Assembly: GCA_021806165.1 (NCBI GenBank)
Contig: JAJZXY010000005.1
Span: 59,235 to 123,234 of the forward strand
Direction of reading: 5' to 3'
DNA from: Thermoplasmata archaeon
GTDB taxonomy: Archaea; Thermoplasmatota; Thermoplasmata; Sysuiplasmatales; Sysuiplasmataceae
Length of the DNA stretch: 64,000 nt
The position numbers and the translations under genes were made by a program. Position 1 is the stretch's first letter. Each line of letters begins with the position of its first letter. Below, piece by piece: positions 44,267-53,802 of this stretch. Below the pieces are notes generated by a model. That model was given only the letters and a program-made list of their open reading frames with translations. It was not told the DNA's origin and made no database searches.

Positions 44267-45119
44267 TCGGCTGAAGGCTGTAATTCCCGCCGCCGGCATG
44301 GGAACCAGATTCCTGCCGCTGACAAAGGCGCAGCCGAAGGAGATGCTCCCTGTCGTCGACAAGCCAGTCATACAGTATGTCGTGGAGGAGGCAATAGCCT
44401 CCGGCATAGAGGACATAATAATAATCACAGGAAAGGACAAGAGGGCGATAGAGGACCATTTCGATGCCTCGCCGGAGCTTGAGAGAGCGCTTGAGCAGAA
44501 GCATGATGCCGAAGCACTTTCCAACATACAGCACATCACCAACATGGCATCAATCCATTACGTGCGGCAGAAGGCGCCAAGGGGCCTGGCAGATGCGATA
44601 TACTGCGCCAGGCACCATATAGGCAATGAGAGTTTTGCAGTCATGCTCGGCGACACAATCAACGTCGCCAGGACACCGCTGGTGAAGCAGCTCATGGATG
44701 CTCACCAGCCCCTCGGCTCATCCGTCATAGCGGTCGAGAAGGTGAGACGGGAGAAGTTCAAGGACTATGGTATGGTCGGAGGGAGGAAGATGGGCGACAG
44801 GCTCATAGAAATCGATACAATGGTGGAGAAGCCCGGGCCCGGGGATTCGCCGTCCGACATGGGCATCACAGGCACCTATGTTCTGACGCCGGCCATCTTC
44901 CATGCCATCGAACAGACAAAGCCGGGCAGGAACGGAGAAGTCCAGCTGACTGACGCTCTTAAGCTTCTGCTCAAGAGGGAGAAGGTGTACGGCTACCTCT
45001 TCGACGGAAGGAGGTATGATGTGGGCGACATGCTGCTGTGGATGAAGGTGAACCTTGAACTTTCGCTGAGTAGCGAAAGGTACGGAAGCGACCTGAAGGA
45101 GTTCCTCAGGAGCATCTGA
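44253..45119 (+). CDS. galU: UTP-glucose-1-phosphate uridylyltransferase
   Basis: 288 residues from GTG 44253. AVIPAAGMGTRFLPLTKAQPKEMLPV is split by the nucleotide loop G-x-G-T-R and the catalytic Lys; VVDKPVIQYVVEEA and FAVMLGDTIN (metal Asp) follow, then VEKP and GEVQLTDALKLLL. It makes UDP-glucose from UTP and glucose 1-phosphate. It is coupled to ugd by overlap, forming a UDP-glucuronate module. Confidence 0.9.
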   Translation: MYAGDRLKAVIPAAGMGTRFLPLTKAQPKEMLPVVDKPVIQYVVEEAIASGIEDIIIITGKDKRAIEDHFDASPELERALEQKHDAEALSNIQHITNMASIHYVRQKAPRGLADAIYCARHHIGNESFAVMLGDTINVARTPLVKQLMDAHQPLGSSVIAVEKVRREKFKDYGMVGGRKMGDRLIEIDTMVEKPGPGDSPSDMGITGTYVLTPAIFHAIEQTKPGRNGEVQLTDALKLLLKREKVYGYLFDGRRYDVGDMLLWMKVNLELSLSSERYGSDLKEFLRSI

Positions 45120-45178
45120 ATCCTCAGAACCTTTCTTAAACACCATCGCACTGTAAGGCAGCTGACAGGTGAATCCAA

Positions 45179-46777
45179 ATGGAATCCCCTCAGGACGAAG
45201 GCAGCGCAGCCCTCCCGGTTCAGGGCCCCGACGGGGAAGGGGATTCACTTTTGCTCAAGTCGGCGATTTCATCCGTCACAAGCGGAACCATCATAACAAT
45301 GATGGGGACCATTGGCTTCCTCATCCTCTCGCTTGCATGGCGGCTGCTCATAGTCAGGCTCATCACCGTCGAGCAGTGGGGGGAGATGTCCATCGCATTT
45401 GCCCTCATTGCGCTGATCACCTCCCTGGCCCCTCTTGGCGTGCAAGCGGCGGTTGCCAGGGGCATATCATATGAGAGGGAGGAGGACCAGAGGGGCATCG
45501 TCTATTCGGGTATGCTTGTCACCGCTGCCTCGGGGCTGGCATTCACGGCCGCATTCTACCTTCTGGCCAGCACTGTAGCCGGTGTGTTCAGGGATCCGCA
45601 GCTCATACCTGTCATACAGATCCTCTCGCCCTCGATATTCCTTGCAATGATCATCGGGACTGTATCATCAGTCTTCCAGGGATACCAGAACACATTTCCG
45701 TACGCAGTGTTCGTCAACATTCTCCCGAACGTGCTGTCCATAGGGCTTGCACTCTTCTTCTACTACCTCGGCCTCGGCTTCATGGGCATACTCTACTCGG
45801 CCGTGCTCAACTCTGTCCTCGTCGCAATAATACTCTTGCCCTATTCCAGGAGCAGACTGAAGCGCTACCTCAGGCCGGGCCCGAGGAAGATGAAGGTGAA
45901 GATGCTGATAGCATTCGGCCTGCCACTCGTCATTGTCACGAGCCTGAATTCTCTGATGGCATATGCCGACACCCTCTTCCTGGGCTTCTTCAGGAACGAG
46001 ACGCTTGTTGGCTTCTACTCCGCCGGAATAACGCTTGGGAGGATTGTCTCATTCAGCGTCAGCGCCCTCTCCTTCATCTTCCTCCCTGTCGCTTCGCAGC
46101 TTTATGCCGCGAAAAGGCACAGGGATCTTGAGAGGACATATTCCACGGCAACCAAGTGGGCCCTTGTCACCAGCGTCCCGCTGCTGGTCATATTCACCCT
46201 CTACCCCGGCCAGTCCCTCGCACTGACATTTGGCGAGCCCTACAGGGTTGCGAGCACTGTGCTGGAGATAAGGGCGATAGGGATATTCATCACGTCGCTC
46301 TTCGGACCGGAGGGTGCGGCCTTGGTCGCATTCGGCAGGACGAGGCTGCTTGCCATGAACAGCACCATTTCGGTTAGCGCCAACATCGTCGCCTCCCTGA
46401 CGCTCATCCCTGCATACGGCATGGATGGAGGCGCCATTGCATCCGTCATCGGGGCGATCACATTCAGCTCCCTCTCGCTGGTGCAGGTAGCATATTACTA
46501 CAAGCTCCACCCCTTCAACAGGATGTACATCAAGTCGCTCATCGCCTCCCTGGCAGGCTCCTTCATAATACTCATCCCGCTCGGTCTCAACCCCTCGCTT
46601 CTGGACCTCCCTTTCATCTTCCTGGGCCTTGCGCTCTTTTCGGCTGTCTGCATCCTGGTGACCAAGAGCGTGGACAGGACGGACGTGCTGCTGCTCGAGG
46701 TTGCAGAGGGCATTATAGGCAGGAGGCTTTCAAGGATGAGGCGCCTAGGCACAATGCTCGTGGGAAGGACCAGGTAA
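45179..46777 (+). CDS. Polysaccharide flippase (Wzx/MATE-like)
   Basis: 532 residues with twelve to fourteen membrane helices and a hydrophilic N-terminal extension of about 25 residues. LIVRLITVEQWGEMSIAFAL and AAVARGISYE are typical of the oligosaccharide flippase family; the helix order and ARG motif support it. It should move lipid-linked glycan across the membrane. A C-rich TTTCTTAAAC element near 45131-45140 may be its promoter. Confidence 0.85.
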   Translation: MESPQDEGSAALPVQGPDGEGDSLLLKSAISSVTSGTIITMMGTIGFLILSLAWRLLIVRLITVEQWGEMSIAFALIALITSLAPLGVQAAVARGISYEREEDQRGIVYSGMLVTAASGLAFTAAFYLLASTVAGVFRDPQLIPVIQILSPSIFLAMIIGTVSSVFQGYQNTFPYAVFVNILPNVLSIGLALFFYYLGLGFMGILYSAVLNSVLVAIILLPYSRSRLKRYLRPGPRKMKVKMLIAFGLPLVIVTSLNSLMAYADTLFLGFFRNETLVGFYSAGITLGRIVSFSVSALSFIFLPVASQLYAAKRHRDLERTYSTATKWALVTSVPLLVIFTLYPGQSLALTFGEPYRVASTVLEIRAIGIFITSLFGPEGAALVAFGRTRLLAMNSTISVSANIVASLTLIPAYGMDGGAIASVIGAITFSSLSLVQVAYYYKLHPFNRMYIKSLIASLAGSFIILIPLGLNPSLLDLPFIFLGLALFSAVCILVTKSVDRTDVLLLEVAEGIIGRRLSRMRRLGTMLVGRTR

Positions 46778-46853
46778 ATCCGCCGTTAAGAAATATTAAT
46801 GTACTTTTCACATATTGCCTCAGACACAGGCAAGCGGAGACGGTGGGATATTG

Positions 46854-47309
46854 GTGGCGATAGGTTCGACAAGGTTATTTGACGCCCCCCCTCAGGAGAT
46901 TGCCGAAGCAGACGTGCACAGCCATGTCGAGGACGTGCATGCCGGCGTGTGGCTGGAGAGGCGTCTGGGCCAGGCATCGACGCTCGACAGGCACACATTC
47001 TGCCGGGACTGCGGGGCCGTCAGGCAGCTCGAGAACAGGGGGAGGCCGCTGTCCTATTTCATCCAGGGTGTGGCAAACATGGTCGAGTTCCTCAACAGGC
47101 GGAGGCTCGGCAAGATAACCCAGGCGGAGGCAAGGCTGATGATGAAGATGGTTTCAGACAAGAGGGAACTCGCCGACTGCTTCGACGCAACCTTCGAAAT
47201 ACAGGTCGAGTCATTCACGAGGGTCGTACGCCATTTCAGGCCCGAGCTGTCCGAGGACATTGTCATGCATTCCCTCTTCAGGAAGGCGCCCGGTGGCAGG
47301 CGAAGGTGA
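46854..47309 (+). CDS. Unknown conserved-looking protein with CxxC
   Basis: 151 residues from GTG 46854, with GGTGGG 6 bases upstream; TTG 46815 is in frame but sits about where transcription should begin (TATA-like AAATATTAAT, 46790-46799). A single FCRDCGAV motif (about residue 50) could be half a zinc site. The rest is helical and charged: FIQGVANMVEFLNRRR, then QAEARLMMKMVSDKRELAD. No membrane segment. It lies between the flippase and epimerase, and I do not recognise it. Confidence 0.65.
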   Translation: MAIGSTRLFDAPPQEIAEADVHSHVEDVHAGVWLERRLGQASTLDRHTFCRDCGAVRQLENRGRPLSYFIQGVANMVEFLNRRRLGKITQAEARLMMKMVSDKRELADCFDATFEIQVESFTRVVRHFRPELSEDIVMHSLFRKAPGGRRR

Positions 47310-47393
47310 ACTCAGCCCGCAGTCTGTCCCCTGTGTCGTGACGCAAAGTCTTAAAATGAATCCCGTGCTCGTAATCTGCTGCAGGTTGCGAAA

Positions 47394-48347
47394 ATGAAGG
47401 CACTGATCACCGGCGGAACAGGTTTCATAGGCTACTACCTGGCGCAGACACTTCTTGAAGACGGCTATGATGTCGTTGCCACCCATTACGAGAGCGGGAG
47501 CCTCCTCGAGGGATCGAGGCAGAAGGGCGTTGAATACAGGAAGCTGGACATATCATCGGAGAAGGAGGTTTACGGCATAATCAACGACCTCAGGCCGGAC
47601 GAGATTTACCATCTCGCGGGCCAGGCCTACCCGGTCCCTTCATGGAAGGACCCTGCAAGAACATTCCAGGTCAATGTCCTCGGCACCATCTACCTTTTCG
47701 AGGCCGTTCGCAATGCGGGCCTGAATTCAAGGATTGTGAATGCATGCAGCGGCGCCGAGTACGGCGACAGGGTCACCTCCCCTATTGTCGAGGAAAGCGT
47801 TCTCCGCCCACTCTCCCCATACGGTGTGAGCAAGGCGACGCATGACATGCTTGTCAGCCAGTATTACCAGTCATACAAGATGCCGCTGTTCAGCCTGAGG
47901 CTCTTCGGCACAACTGGGCCGGGCAAGTCGGGTGACGCCATCAATGATTTTGCATCGCAGGTGGCGGCCGTTGAGAAGAGGGGAGGGAAGGTCAGGGTCG
48001 GGAGGCTCGACGTTGTCAGGGATGTGTCAGATGTCAGGGATGTTGTCAGGGCATTCAGGCTCGTGGGCCAGAAGGGCATGCCCGGGGAGGCATACAATGT
48101 CGGTTCGGGCGAGCATTTCAGGATAGGTGAGCTGCTGGATATGCTCCTGTCCATGGCGAAGACAAAGGTGGAATATGAGGTGGAGGAGGCAAGGATAAGG
48201 CCATCGGACGAAAAGGAAATCTATCCCGACACCACGAAGATACGCTCACTCGGCTACAGGCCGGGGCACAGCATCAGGGACACGCTGGCGGACATACTGG
48301 AATTCTGGCGCGGAAGGGAGGAGGCCGGCGGCAGCCGGCCAGCCTGA
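47394..48347 (+). CDS. NAD-dependent epimerase/dehydratase (GDP-mannose dehydratase/reductase-like)
   Basis: 317 residues, extended SDR. GGTGFIGYYLAQTL is the NAD loop, SGAEYG the catalytic Ser/Thr region, YGVSKATHD the Tyr-Lys pair, and RLFGTTGPGKSGD the sugar-nucleotide loop close to that in GDP-6-deoxy-lyxo-hexulose reductase (Rmd) and Gmd. It produces a modified nucleotide sugar, perhaps a deoxyhexose. The exact reaction is not readable from motifs. Confidence 0.85.
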   Translation: MKALITGGTGFIGYYLAQTLLEDGYDVVATHYESGSLLEGSRQKGVEYRKLDISSEKEVYGIINDLRPDEIYHLAGQAYPVPSWKDPARTFQVNVLGTIYLFEAVRNAGLNSRIVNACSGAEYGDRVTSPIVEESVLRPLSPYGVSKATHDMLVSQYYQSYKMPLFSLRLFGTTGPGKSGDAINDFASQVAAVEKRGGKVRVGRLDVVRDVSDVRDVVRAFRLVGQKGMPGEAYNVGSGEHFRIGELLDMLLSMAKTKVEYEVEEARIRPSDEKEIYPDTTKIRSLGYRPGHSIRDTLADILEFWRGREEAGGSRPA

Positions 48348-48360
48348 GCACGGTGGATGC

Positions 48361-48888
48361 ATGGGAGAGCCTGGCGGCATCGGGCTTGTCCGCGCCTTCC
48401 TGCGCGAGAGGAAACTCTCCCTTGAACTGCTCGAGCTCCCGGAGGAGAGCACCAGGACATCCGCGCTTGCCGCAGATGCGCTCGGATGCAGCATTGCGGA
48501 GATCGCAAAATCCATAGTCTACAGGTCGTCATCGCCTGGCCACGGCATTCGTACGGCTGTCGCGGTGCTCTCAGGGGATATGAGGGTGGACAGGGAGAAG
48601 CTGAAATCATTCCTTTCATGGGAGAGGGCATCTATAGTGCCGCCGGAGGAGGTGCTGTCACAGACAGGCTTCCCTGTCGGTGGCGTCCCCCCATTCCCCC
48701 ACAGGGAGGGGACTGTTGTCGTTGTAGACCGTTCAGTCATGCGCTTCCCATCGTCATGGGCGGCCGCAGGCACGACCAGTTCAGTGATGCGCATCACGCC
48801 CTCACTCCTTCTCGACACTCTGCGCTACAGCCTCGCGGACATTGCTTCAGGGCAGCACGAGGCTTCCCCGGGGCGCAACATAGTTTAA
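48361..48888 (+). CDS. YbaK/EbsC-family deacylase (prolyl-tRNA editing-like)
   Basis: 175 residues of the YbaK fold: STRTSALAADALGCSIAEIAKSI, IRTAVAVLSGDMRVDREKLKSF, and VGGVPPFPHREGTVVVVDRS, where GGxxPFG is the usual substrate loop. It hydrolyses mischarged tRNA such as Cys- or Ala-tRNA(Pro). It has no link to the surrounding polysaccharide genes. Confidence 0.88.
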   Translation: MGEPGGIGLVRAFLRERKLSLELLELPEESTRTSALAADALGCSIAEIAKSIVYRSSSPGHGIRTAVAVLSGDMRVDREKLKSFLSWERASIVPPEEVLSQTGFPVGGVPPFPHREGTVVVVDRSVMRFPSSWAAAGTTSSVMRITPSLLLDTLRYSLADIASGQHEASPGRNIV

Positions 48889-48915
48889 GTCAAGCTCAGA
48901 TCTGGCTATTGCATT

Positions 48916-50037
48916 ATGCCGCTACTAAACCTGCCCGCAGGTCCGGCCTCCGTCCTGTTCGGCATCGCCGGGGGGCTTGCGGGCTTCTTCATCGCCCTTG
49001 CACTGAAAAACAGGATTCCGGGCCGCTTCAACATACTGATATCCGCCTCAATCGCAGGGATTGTCGCAGAACTGCTGTCCGGCGCCCTGGGTGAGCTGAC
49101 AGGCAGCAACGTAGTCGTTCTGACTGCAAGGCTCATCGGCCTGTTTGCAGGCGGCAGCATGTTCAGATTCGCCTACAGGGGGCACTTCGGCTCCACCAAG
49201 GACTGGATGGGCCCATACCTCGCCAGCTCGTTCGCCTCATGGACTGCATTCGCCATGAGTCTGCAGCTCATAGGCATAGTGTCAATCCTCTCCGCCGTGA
49301 TAGGCGGTTTCCTCGCATCCTCGCTCAGCAAAGCCATCTCCCGCTACCTCCCTTCCACGCTGGAGCAGGCATCCGCAATGGCACAGGTGACAGGGCTGTC
49401 GTGGATCTTTGGCTTTGCGGCCTACGCCATAGGCATTGCTGTGGCATACATTGCCGGTGTCAGGATCATATTCACACCGTTCGGCATATTCGCCGCAAGC
49501 AGCGTCGCCCTGCTCCTGTCCTTCATGCTCTCCCTCCCTTATGTGACGAGGGAGAGGGTGTATGCCAGGCTAACGGCAAGGATGGGCAGATTCTGGAAGT
49601 ACCTGGCATCGTTCATACTCCTCTTCCTCTTCCTGTCGATCCTCTTGCTCGTCGGCTATCAGAAGGCGTTTACAGCGGACGTCCTGCTGATTGCACTTGC
49701 CGCAGGGCTGGTCGCAGGCGTGGTGTCCGGTTCCCTGTCATATTACCTGTCGAATGAGAAGAGAGGAATACCGCCCGAAACATTCAGCGGTCTGCTTCTG
49801 GGCGTCTCCTCCGGTCAGGGCATAGGCGTCATCGCCTCCATCTCACTCGACACATTTGTCTCCAGAACCTACCCTGTATCTGTCATTGAACTTGTTCTCA
49901 TATCCGGTCTGGCCGCAGCCGTGGCGGGTTTCCTCTTTGCCTATTTCAGGGCGAGGAAACCGGGAGCGCGGAAGCAGCCTGCGGGTGAGAGCGCAGCCGC
50001 TCCGTCCGGGGAGAGCGATGGCAATGAGGGCAGCTGA
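48916..50037 (+). CDS. Unknown polytopic membrane protein
   Basis: 373 residues with about ten hydrophobic segments and a hydrophilic Lys/Gly/Ser-rich C-terminal tail of 35 residues. A TATA-like GTTTAAGTC near 48884-48892 lies about 25 bases before ATG 48916, suggesting a leaderless transcript. The helices are Gly/Ala/Ser-rich (LLGVSSGQGIGVIASI) with few charges, like transport proteins. I do not recognise a family; a role in surface glycan export is only a guess from position. Confidence 0.7.
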   Translation: MPLLNLPAGPASVLFGIAGGLAGFFIALALKNRIPGRFNILISASIAGIVAELLSGALGELTGSNVVVLTARLIGLFAGGSMFRFAYRGHFGSTKDWMGPYLASSFASWTAFAMSLQLIGIVSILSAVIGGFLASSLSKAISRYLPSTLEQASAMAQVTGLSWIFGFAAYAIGIAVAYIAGVRIIFTPFGIFAASSVALLLSFMLSLPYVTRERVYARLTARMGRFWKYLASFILLFLFLSILLLVGYQKAFTADVLLIALAAGLVAGVVSGSLSYYLSNEKRGIPPETFSGLLLGVSSGQGIGVIASISLDTFVSRTYPVSVIELVLISGLAAAVAGFLFAYFRARKPGARKQPAGESAAAPSGESDGNEGS

Positions 50038-50815
50038 AGGGGTTGCCGGCCTTCTCGTACTCCCAGGAACAGAAATTCCACCCGCGGGTTGGCTTGAACG
50101 ACTGATGTGGAGGGCCTGCGGTGCGGCCCCACGGCAACTGTTTTTGCAGAGCGGAAGATGCCGCTGATGGATGGTCAGTACTGGTGTTTCCCGAGGAACA
50201 GGATATGATGAAATACCTTCACATGGGCCTGAGCTCATGGTCTGATGCCTCCGTGGCAGACCCGTGACTGGCCGTAACTGTTCCATGTCACCAGTCCGCA
50301 CCGGGCCGGCAGCAGTGGGTGTGACTGAATCTGTGAGCGCTGTCGTACTTCAACCTCCCAACTGCATCCGGGTCGACAGGTACGACCGCATCAAACGGCT
50401 CAGAGTATTCAACGCTGTGAAGACGCCGTGCGTCACCGCGCTCATATTCACGCTCCTCCGTGGATTCGACCTTCTGGCCGTAGCCGTCCTGCCCTTCGAG
50501 CGGACGGGGGCATCAGGGTTCTACGGGTACAGCGTCGACTCTGTGCTGCCCGACGCGCTGGAACGGGAAATGCTTGCGTAGGCAACGGAATAATAGGGAC
50601 AGGCACCCGCATGTTCACTTCCGTTTCAAAAGCTACAGGCGGGGCGCTCATACCACCTGCCTGCGCGTCCACTGCCCGTCCTTCTTGTCTGCCCCCTCTG
50701 GAGGCTTGAAGGGAGCAGAACTGCAGAAAGCATCACCCGACCATTGCGGCTACGACTGCCTCTGAAAAGCCAACATTTATAGAGGATGCCGGTGAAGGGG
50801 TTTCCGGTGGAAGAT
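50038..50815. other. Long stretch without a convincing gene
   Basis: 778 bases. The best open frame (plus strand, 50264-50581) has no recognisable motif and poor context. Decayed coding sequence is possible but cannot be shown. A TATA-like ATTTATA at 50775-50781 near the right end serves the next gene. Confidence 0.35.
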
Positions 50816-51205
50816 ATGAAGGCAAAGCAGAAGACGTATCCCGGAAAGAGGATAGACACCGCTATGCTCACGCAGCAGTTCACACAGTCACTGCAGGCAG
50901 GGGGATGGAAGACCAGCCAGTCCGTCGACTCTGAGCGCGCAGTAGTTCAGGCGCAGAAGGTGGGTTTTCTCAGGGATATTATTACCGCCGACAGGGCGCT
51001 CACCTTCACTTTCGAGAACGTTCCCGAAGGCTTCAGGGTCACGGTGGGTGTTGGCAGGAGACTCGAAAACATTGCGATTGCAGCAGCCGAAGCGCTTCTT
51101 CTCACCGAGCTGTTCCTCGCGGTGGACATACCCGAGATGCTCTGGTCTGAGCATGTCGAGAAAGGCATTGTGAAGGAACTCGACGGCATGATAAACGGTA
51201 TGTGA
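50816..51205 (+). CDS. Unknown small alpha/beta protein
   Basis: 129 residues from ATG 50816, chosen because the TATA-like box at 50775-50781 predicts transcription starting near 50802; ATG 50786 would then be upstream of it. KRIDTAMLTQQFTQSLQAGG is helical, then strands with VVQAQKVGFLRDIITADRAL and FENVPEGFRVTVGVGRRLEN, ending in amphipathic helices. This looks like a cytoplasmic small domain. Family not recognised. Confidence 0.65.
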   Translation: MKAKQKTYPGKRIDTAMLTQQFTQSLQAGGWKTSQSVDSERAVVQAQKVGFLRDIITADRALTFTFENVPEGFRVTVGVGRRLENIAIAAAEALLLTELFLAVDIPEMLWSEHVEKGIVKELDGMINGM

Positions 51206-51240
51206 CCATTCCGCCGCCAATCTGCACCCCCGGGTCCAGA

Positions 51241-51492
51241 TCACTGCTCCGTATATGAGTGGTCAGGCAGGGTGCTGATATCCACCCCGGGATGCGCATT
51301 CTGCCATTCTTCGAGTGTTTGCTTGCCAAGCGATGCAACAGGGTCGAATGCAGTTGACCCGCACCTCGGGCATCTCATCATAAGCTCATTGAAAATGTGC
51401 GGCTTCAGTATGTCCTCTGCCCTGAAAACATGCTCAAACTCTGTCCCGCACTTCTTGCATGAAACCTTCCATATGTGAACTTTCTTCTCCAT
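51241..51492 (-). CDS. Small zinc-ribbon protein
   Basis: 83 residues with CKKCGTEFEHVF (residues 12-23) and MRCPRCGSTAFDP (about 39-51): two CxxC knuckles that form a zinc ribbon. The C-terminal 30 residues are acidic with no motif. It may bind nucleic acid or act as an adaptor. Convergent with the preceding gene. Confidence 0.75.
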   Translation of the reverse strand: MEKKVHIWKVSCKKCGTEFEHVFRAEDILKPHIFNELMMRCPRCGSTAFDPVASLGKQTLEEWQNAHPGVDISTLPDHSYTEQ

Positions 51493-51654
51493 AGATGAAC
51501 ATCGACATCAAGTAATAAAAGTATGACTCCGTCAATCCCGCCGCATATGACAGTAGATGCTCCTGCCAAGGATAAATATGAACTTCGCCATGGGACATGC
51601 ATGTTGAGCCCGGGGGAGAAAGGACACATTACCGGAGGGGCAGGGTGAGCTTAA

Positions 51655-52128
51655 TTGGGCACTGAGATTGAGGATGAGATTGTCAGGAGGATGAGCATCT
51701 CCGCAGACAGCTGCAGTGCCGTTTACAGCCTGGAATCGGGCTTTGACTTCTCGAGGCCAAAGGAGGTTGGGGAAGCGCTTGCAAGAGTGCTGTGGGAGAG
51801 GCACATATCGGGCTGGATTGCGGAGAGGGAGGGTGTCGTGACCGTTGAGCCGGACAGGGATGTGGAGATACACCTCCCTCCTCTGTTGGACAGGGACATG
51901 GAGAGGGCTGTGGGAGTCATGAACGACGTGCTGAAGCATGAGGAGATGTGGAACGGCCTGGGCGCTTACCTCAGGGGGATAAGGGCGCCGCAGCAGCCAT
52001 CCGGCACATACCTCTACAGACCCGTGAGCGGGCTGATACAGTCCAGGGGGAACGACAGTGTCGCGAGGAAGGAGGAGGTGCTGCGGCTGTACGAATTGAT
52101 AGTTCCGCATGTGAAGGTCATATCCTGA
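51655..52128 (+). CDS. Unknown protein
   Basis: 157 residues from TTG 51655, with GGTGAG about 6 bases upstream. ALARVLWERHISGWIAEREG and DVEIHLPPLLDRDMERAVG suggest alternating helices and strands in a cytoplasmic domain. No Cys or metal motif and no membrane segment. Not recognised. Confidence 0.6.
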   Translation: MGTEIEDEIVRRMSISADSCSAVYSLESGFDFSRPKEVGEALARVLWERHISGWIAEREGVVTVEPDRDVEIHLPPLLDRDMERAVGVMNDVLKHEEMWNGLGAYLRGIRAPQQPSGTYLYRPVSGLIQSRGNDSVARKEEVLRLYELIVPHVKVIS

Positions 52129-52199
52129 ACAGGTGGCCCCGGCCGCGCCCGCGGACAGCCGGCAGCCATACTTAAGGCGGTGGAGGTCAATCTGCGGGC

Positions 52200-52550
52200 A
52201 TGCGCATAGGCTCTATTGTTTTCGACGTCCGCGATTTTGAGGGAATGGTGAGGTTCTGGTCAGGAGCAATGCACTATGTGCCGCGAGAACCTCCCTCCGA
52301 CGGGTGGGTTGTGCTCAGTGACCCTTCCGGAAGGGGACCGAACATATCAATCAACAGGGATGAGGATGTGCGTCCACTCATCAGCCGCCTGCACCTCGAC
52401 CTGTACACCGTGGAGCAGGAGGCAGAGGTGAGTCGGCTCATCGGACTCGGAGCCACCCTGCACCGCAGTCCGGAACACGGGGAGGATTTCGTGGTTCTCG
52501 CCGACCCCGAGGGGAATCTGTTCTGCGTGGTCGATGCAACAGCGGAATGA
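52200..52550 (+). CDS. VOC-family (glyoxalase-like) protein
   Basis: 116 residues, one VOC module of two beta-alpha-beta3 repeats: GSIVFDVRDFEGMVRFWSGA at the start, RLHLDLYTVEQEAEVSRL mid-way, and FVVLADPEGNLFCVVD at the end. Metal-site residues (His of RLHLD, terminal Glu) look kept. Substrates range from antibiotics to aldehyde adducts, and nothing here selects one. Confidence 0.85.
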   Translation: MRIGSIVFDVRDFEGMVRFWSGAMHYVPREPPSDGWVVLSDPSGRGPNISINRDEDVRPLISRLHLDLYTVEQEAEVSRLIGLGATLHRSPEHGEDFVVLADPEGNLFCVVDATAE

Positions 52551-52816
52551 CGCATCAGCAATTTAGTGCACTGTCAGCGGTTGCTTACGGCGCAGCCTCC
52601 CCCATCCGGCACTGCTCATATTTTATAAACTGACCGGACAATGTCCAGATGTATTCGACGAAGGCTGTAATAACGAGCACAACATCGCAGCCAGCACTGA
52701 CCCGGCGGGGATGAGGGGAAGCTGCGGTGGTTCAGCAGCCGCGTTATACGCGCGCCAAATGATTCATTACAGACAGCCGCACTGCCAAAGTGCGGCCGGC
52801 GGATGGTGTTTACTGT

Positions 52817-53773
52817 ATGCAGGCGTCACATAAGACGGAGGTCGCAAGATACCGTCCGGAGGGCAGCGGAAGATGGGATGAGTTTGTCAGCGGTTCAGGC
52901 AATGGCGTCTTTCTCTTCAGACGCGGCTACATGGATTACCATTCAGACAGGTTCAGGGACCATTCGCTGCTCTTCACAGCGGGCGGCAGACTGGCGGCCG
53001 TGATGCCTGCGCATGAAGAGGGGGATACCCTCTGCAGCCACAACGGCCTGACATTCGGTGGCATTGTCAGCGGCACCGGCATGACCGCCTCTCTGATGCT
53101 GGACATATTCCATGCACTTCGCGGGTACATGGAGGAAGCAGGTTTCCGCAGGCTGGTTTACAAGTGCATTCCATACATCTACCACAGGGTGCCCTCTGAG
53201 GAGGACCTCTATGCTTTGCACAGACTGGGCGCAAGGCTTGCGAGAAGGGATGCCGGCTACGCAATTCAAATGTCCTCCCCATGGCGAATCCACTTCTCAA
53301 GGCAGCGTAGAAGGGCGATAAGGCGAGGAGCCGGCCAGGGAATTGTCATTGCAGAATCGCATGACTACGCCTCCTTCCTGTCACTGCAGTCATATGTGCT
53401 GCGGTCCAGGCACGGCGTCACACCCGTCCACTCCCAGAGGGAGCTGGAACTGCTTGCATCGCGCTTCCCAAAGAATATCAGGCTTCATACCGCCATGAGG
53501 GGGGAGGAACTCCTGGCCGCAGCTCTGGTCTATGTGCACGGGACGGTAGCTCATGTGCAGTACAACGCCAACTCGGACGAGGGGCTCAGGATAGGCGCCG
53601 GGGACCTGCTGTTCGATACGCTCATAGGCGGCGTCTACAGCGGCAAGGAGTACTTCGACTTCGGCATATCCACGGAGAGCGGCGGCCTGGTGCTCAATGA
53701 GGGACTGGCGGCATACAAGGAGGGGTACGGGGCAAGGACTGTTGCCCACGACTTCTACGAGCTGTCACTCTGA
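52817..53773 (+). CDS. FemAB/GNAT-like acyltransferase of polysaccharide clusters
   Basis: 318 residues from ATG 52817 (GTG 52790 is an in-frame alternative). GVFLFRRGYMDYHSDRFRDHSLLF is a split signature common in GNAT-like proteins of glycan clusters (N-terminal HxRxYMDYHxDRF), and the C-terminal half (IRLHTAMRGEELLAAALVYV, YFDFGISTESGG) is the acyl-CoA-binding half. It probably N- or O-acylates an amino sugar nucleotide. The following FdtA-like gene would fit a 3-amino-3,6-dideoxyhexose. Confidence 0.75.
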   Translation: MQASHKTEVARYRPEGSGRWDEFVSGSGNGVFLFRRGYMDYHSDRFRDHSLLFTAGGRLAAVMPAHEEGDTLCSHNGLTFGGIVSGTGMTASLMLDIFHALRGYMEEAGFRRLVYKCIPYIYHRVPSEEDLYALHRLGARLARRDAGYAIQMSSPWRIHFSRQRRRAIRRGAGQGIVIAESHDYASFLSLQSYVLRSRHGVTPVHSQRELELLASRFPKNIRLHTAMRGEELLAAALVYVHGTVAHVQYNANSDEGLRIGAGDLLFDTLIGGVYSGKEYFDFGISTESGGLVLNEGLAAYKEGYGARTVAHDFYELSL

Positions 53774-53802
53774 GCAGCCGCCACCGTCTTCAGTCCCTGG
53801 CA

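Noticed and set aside
50264..50581. 105-codon plus-strand frame
   Set aside because: No recognisable motif, start signal or conserved-looking pattern.
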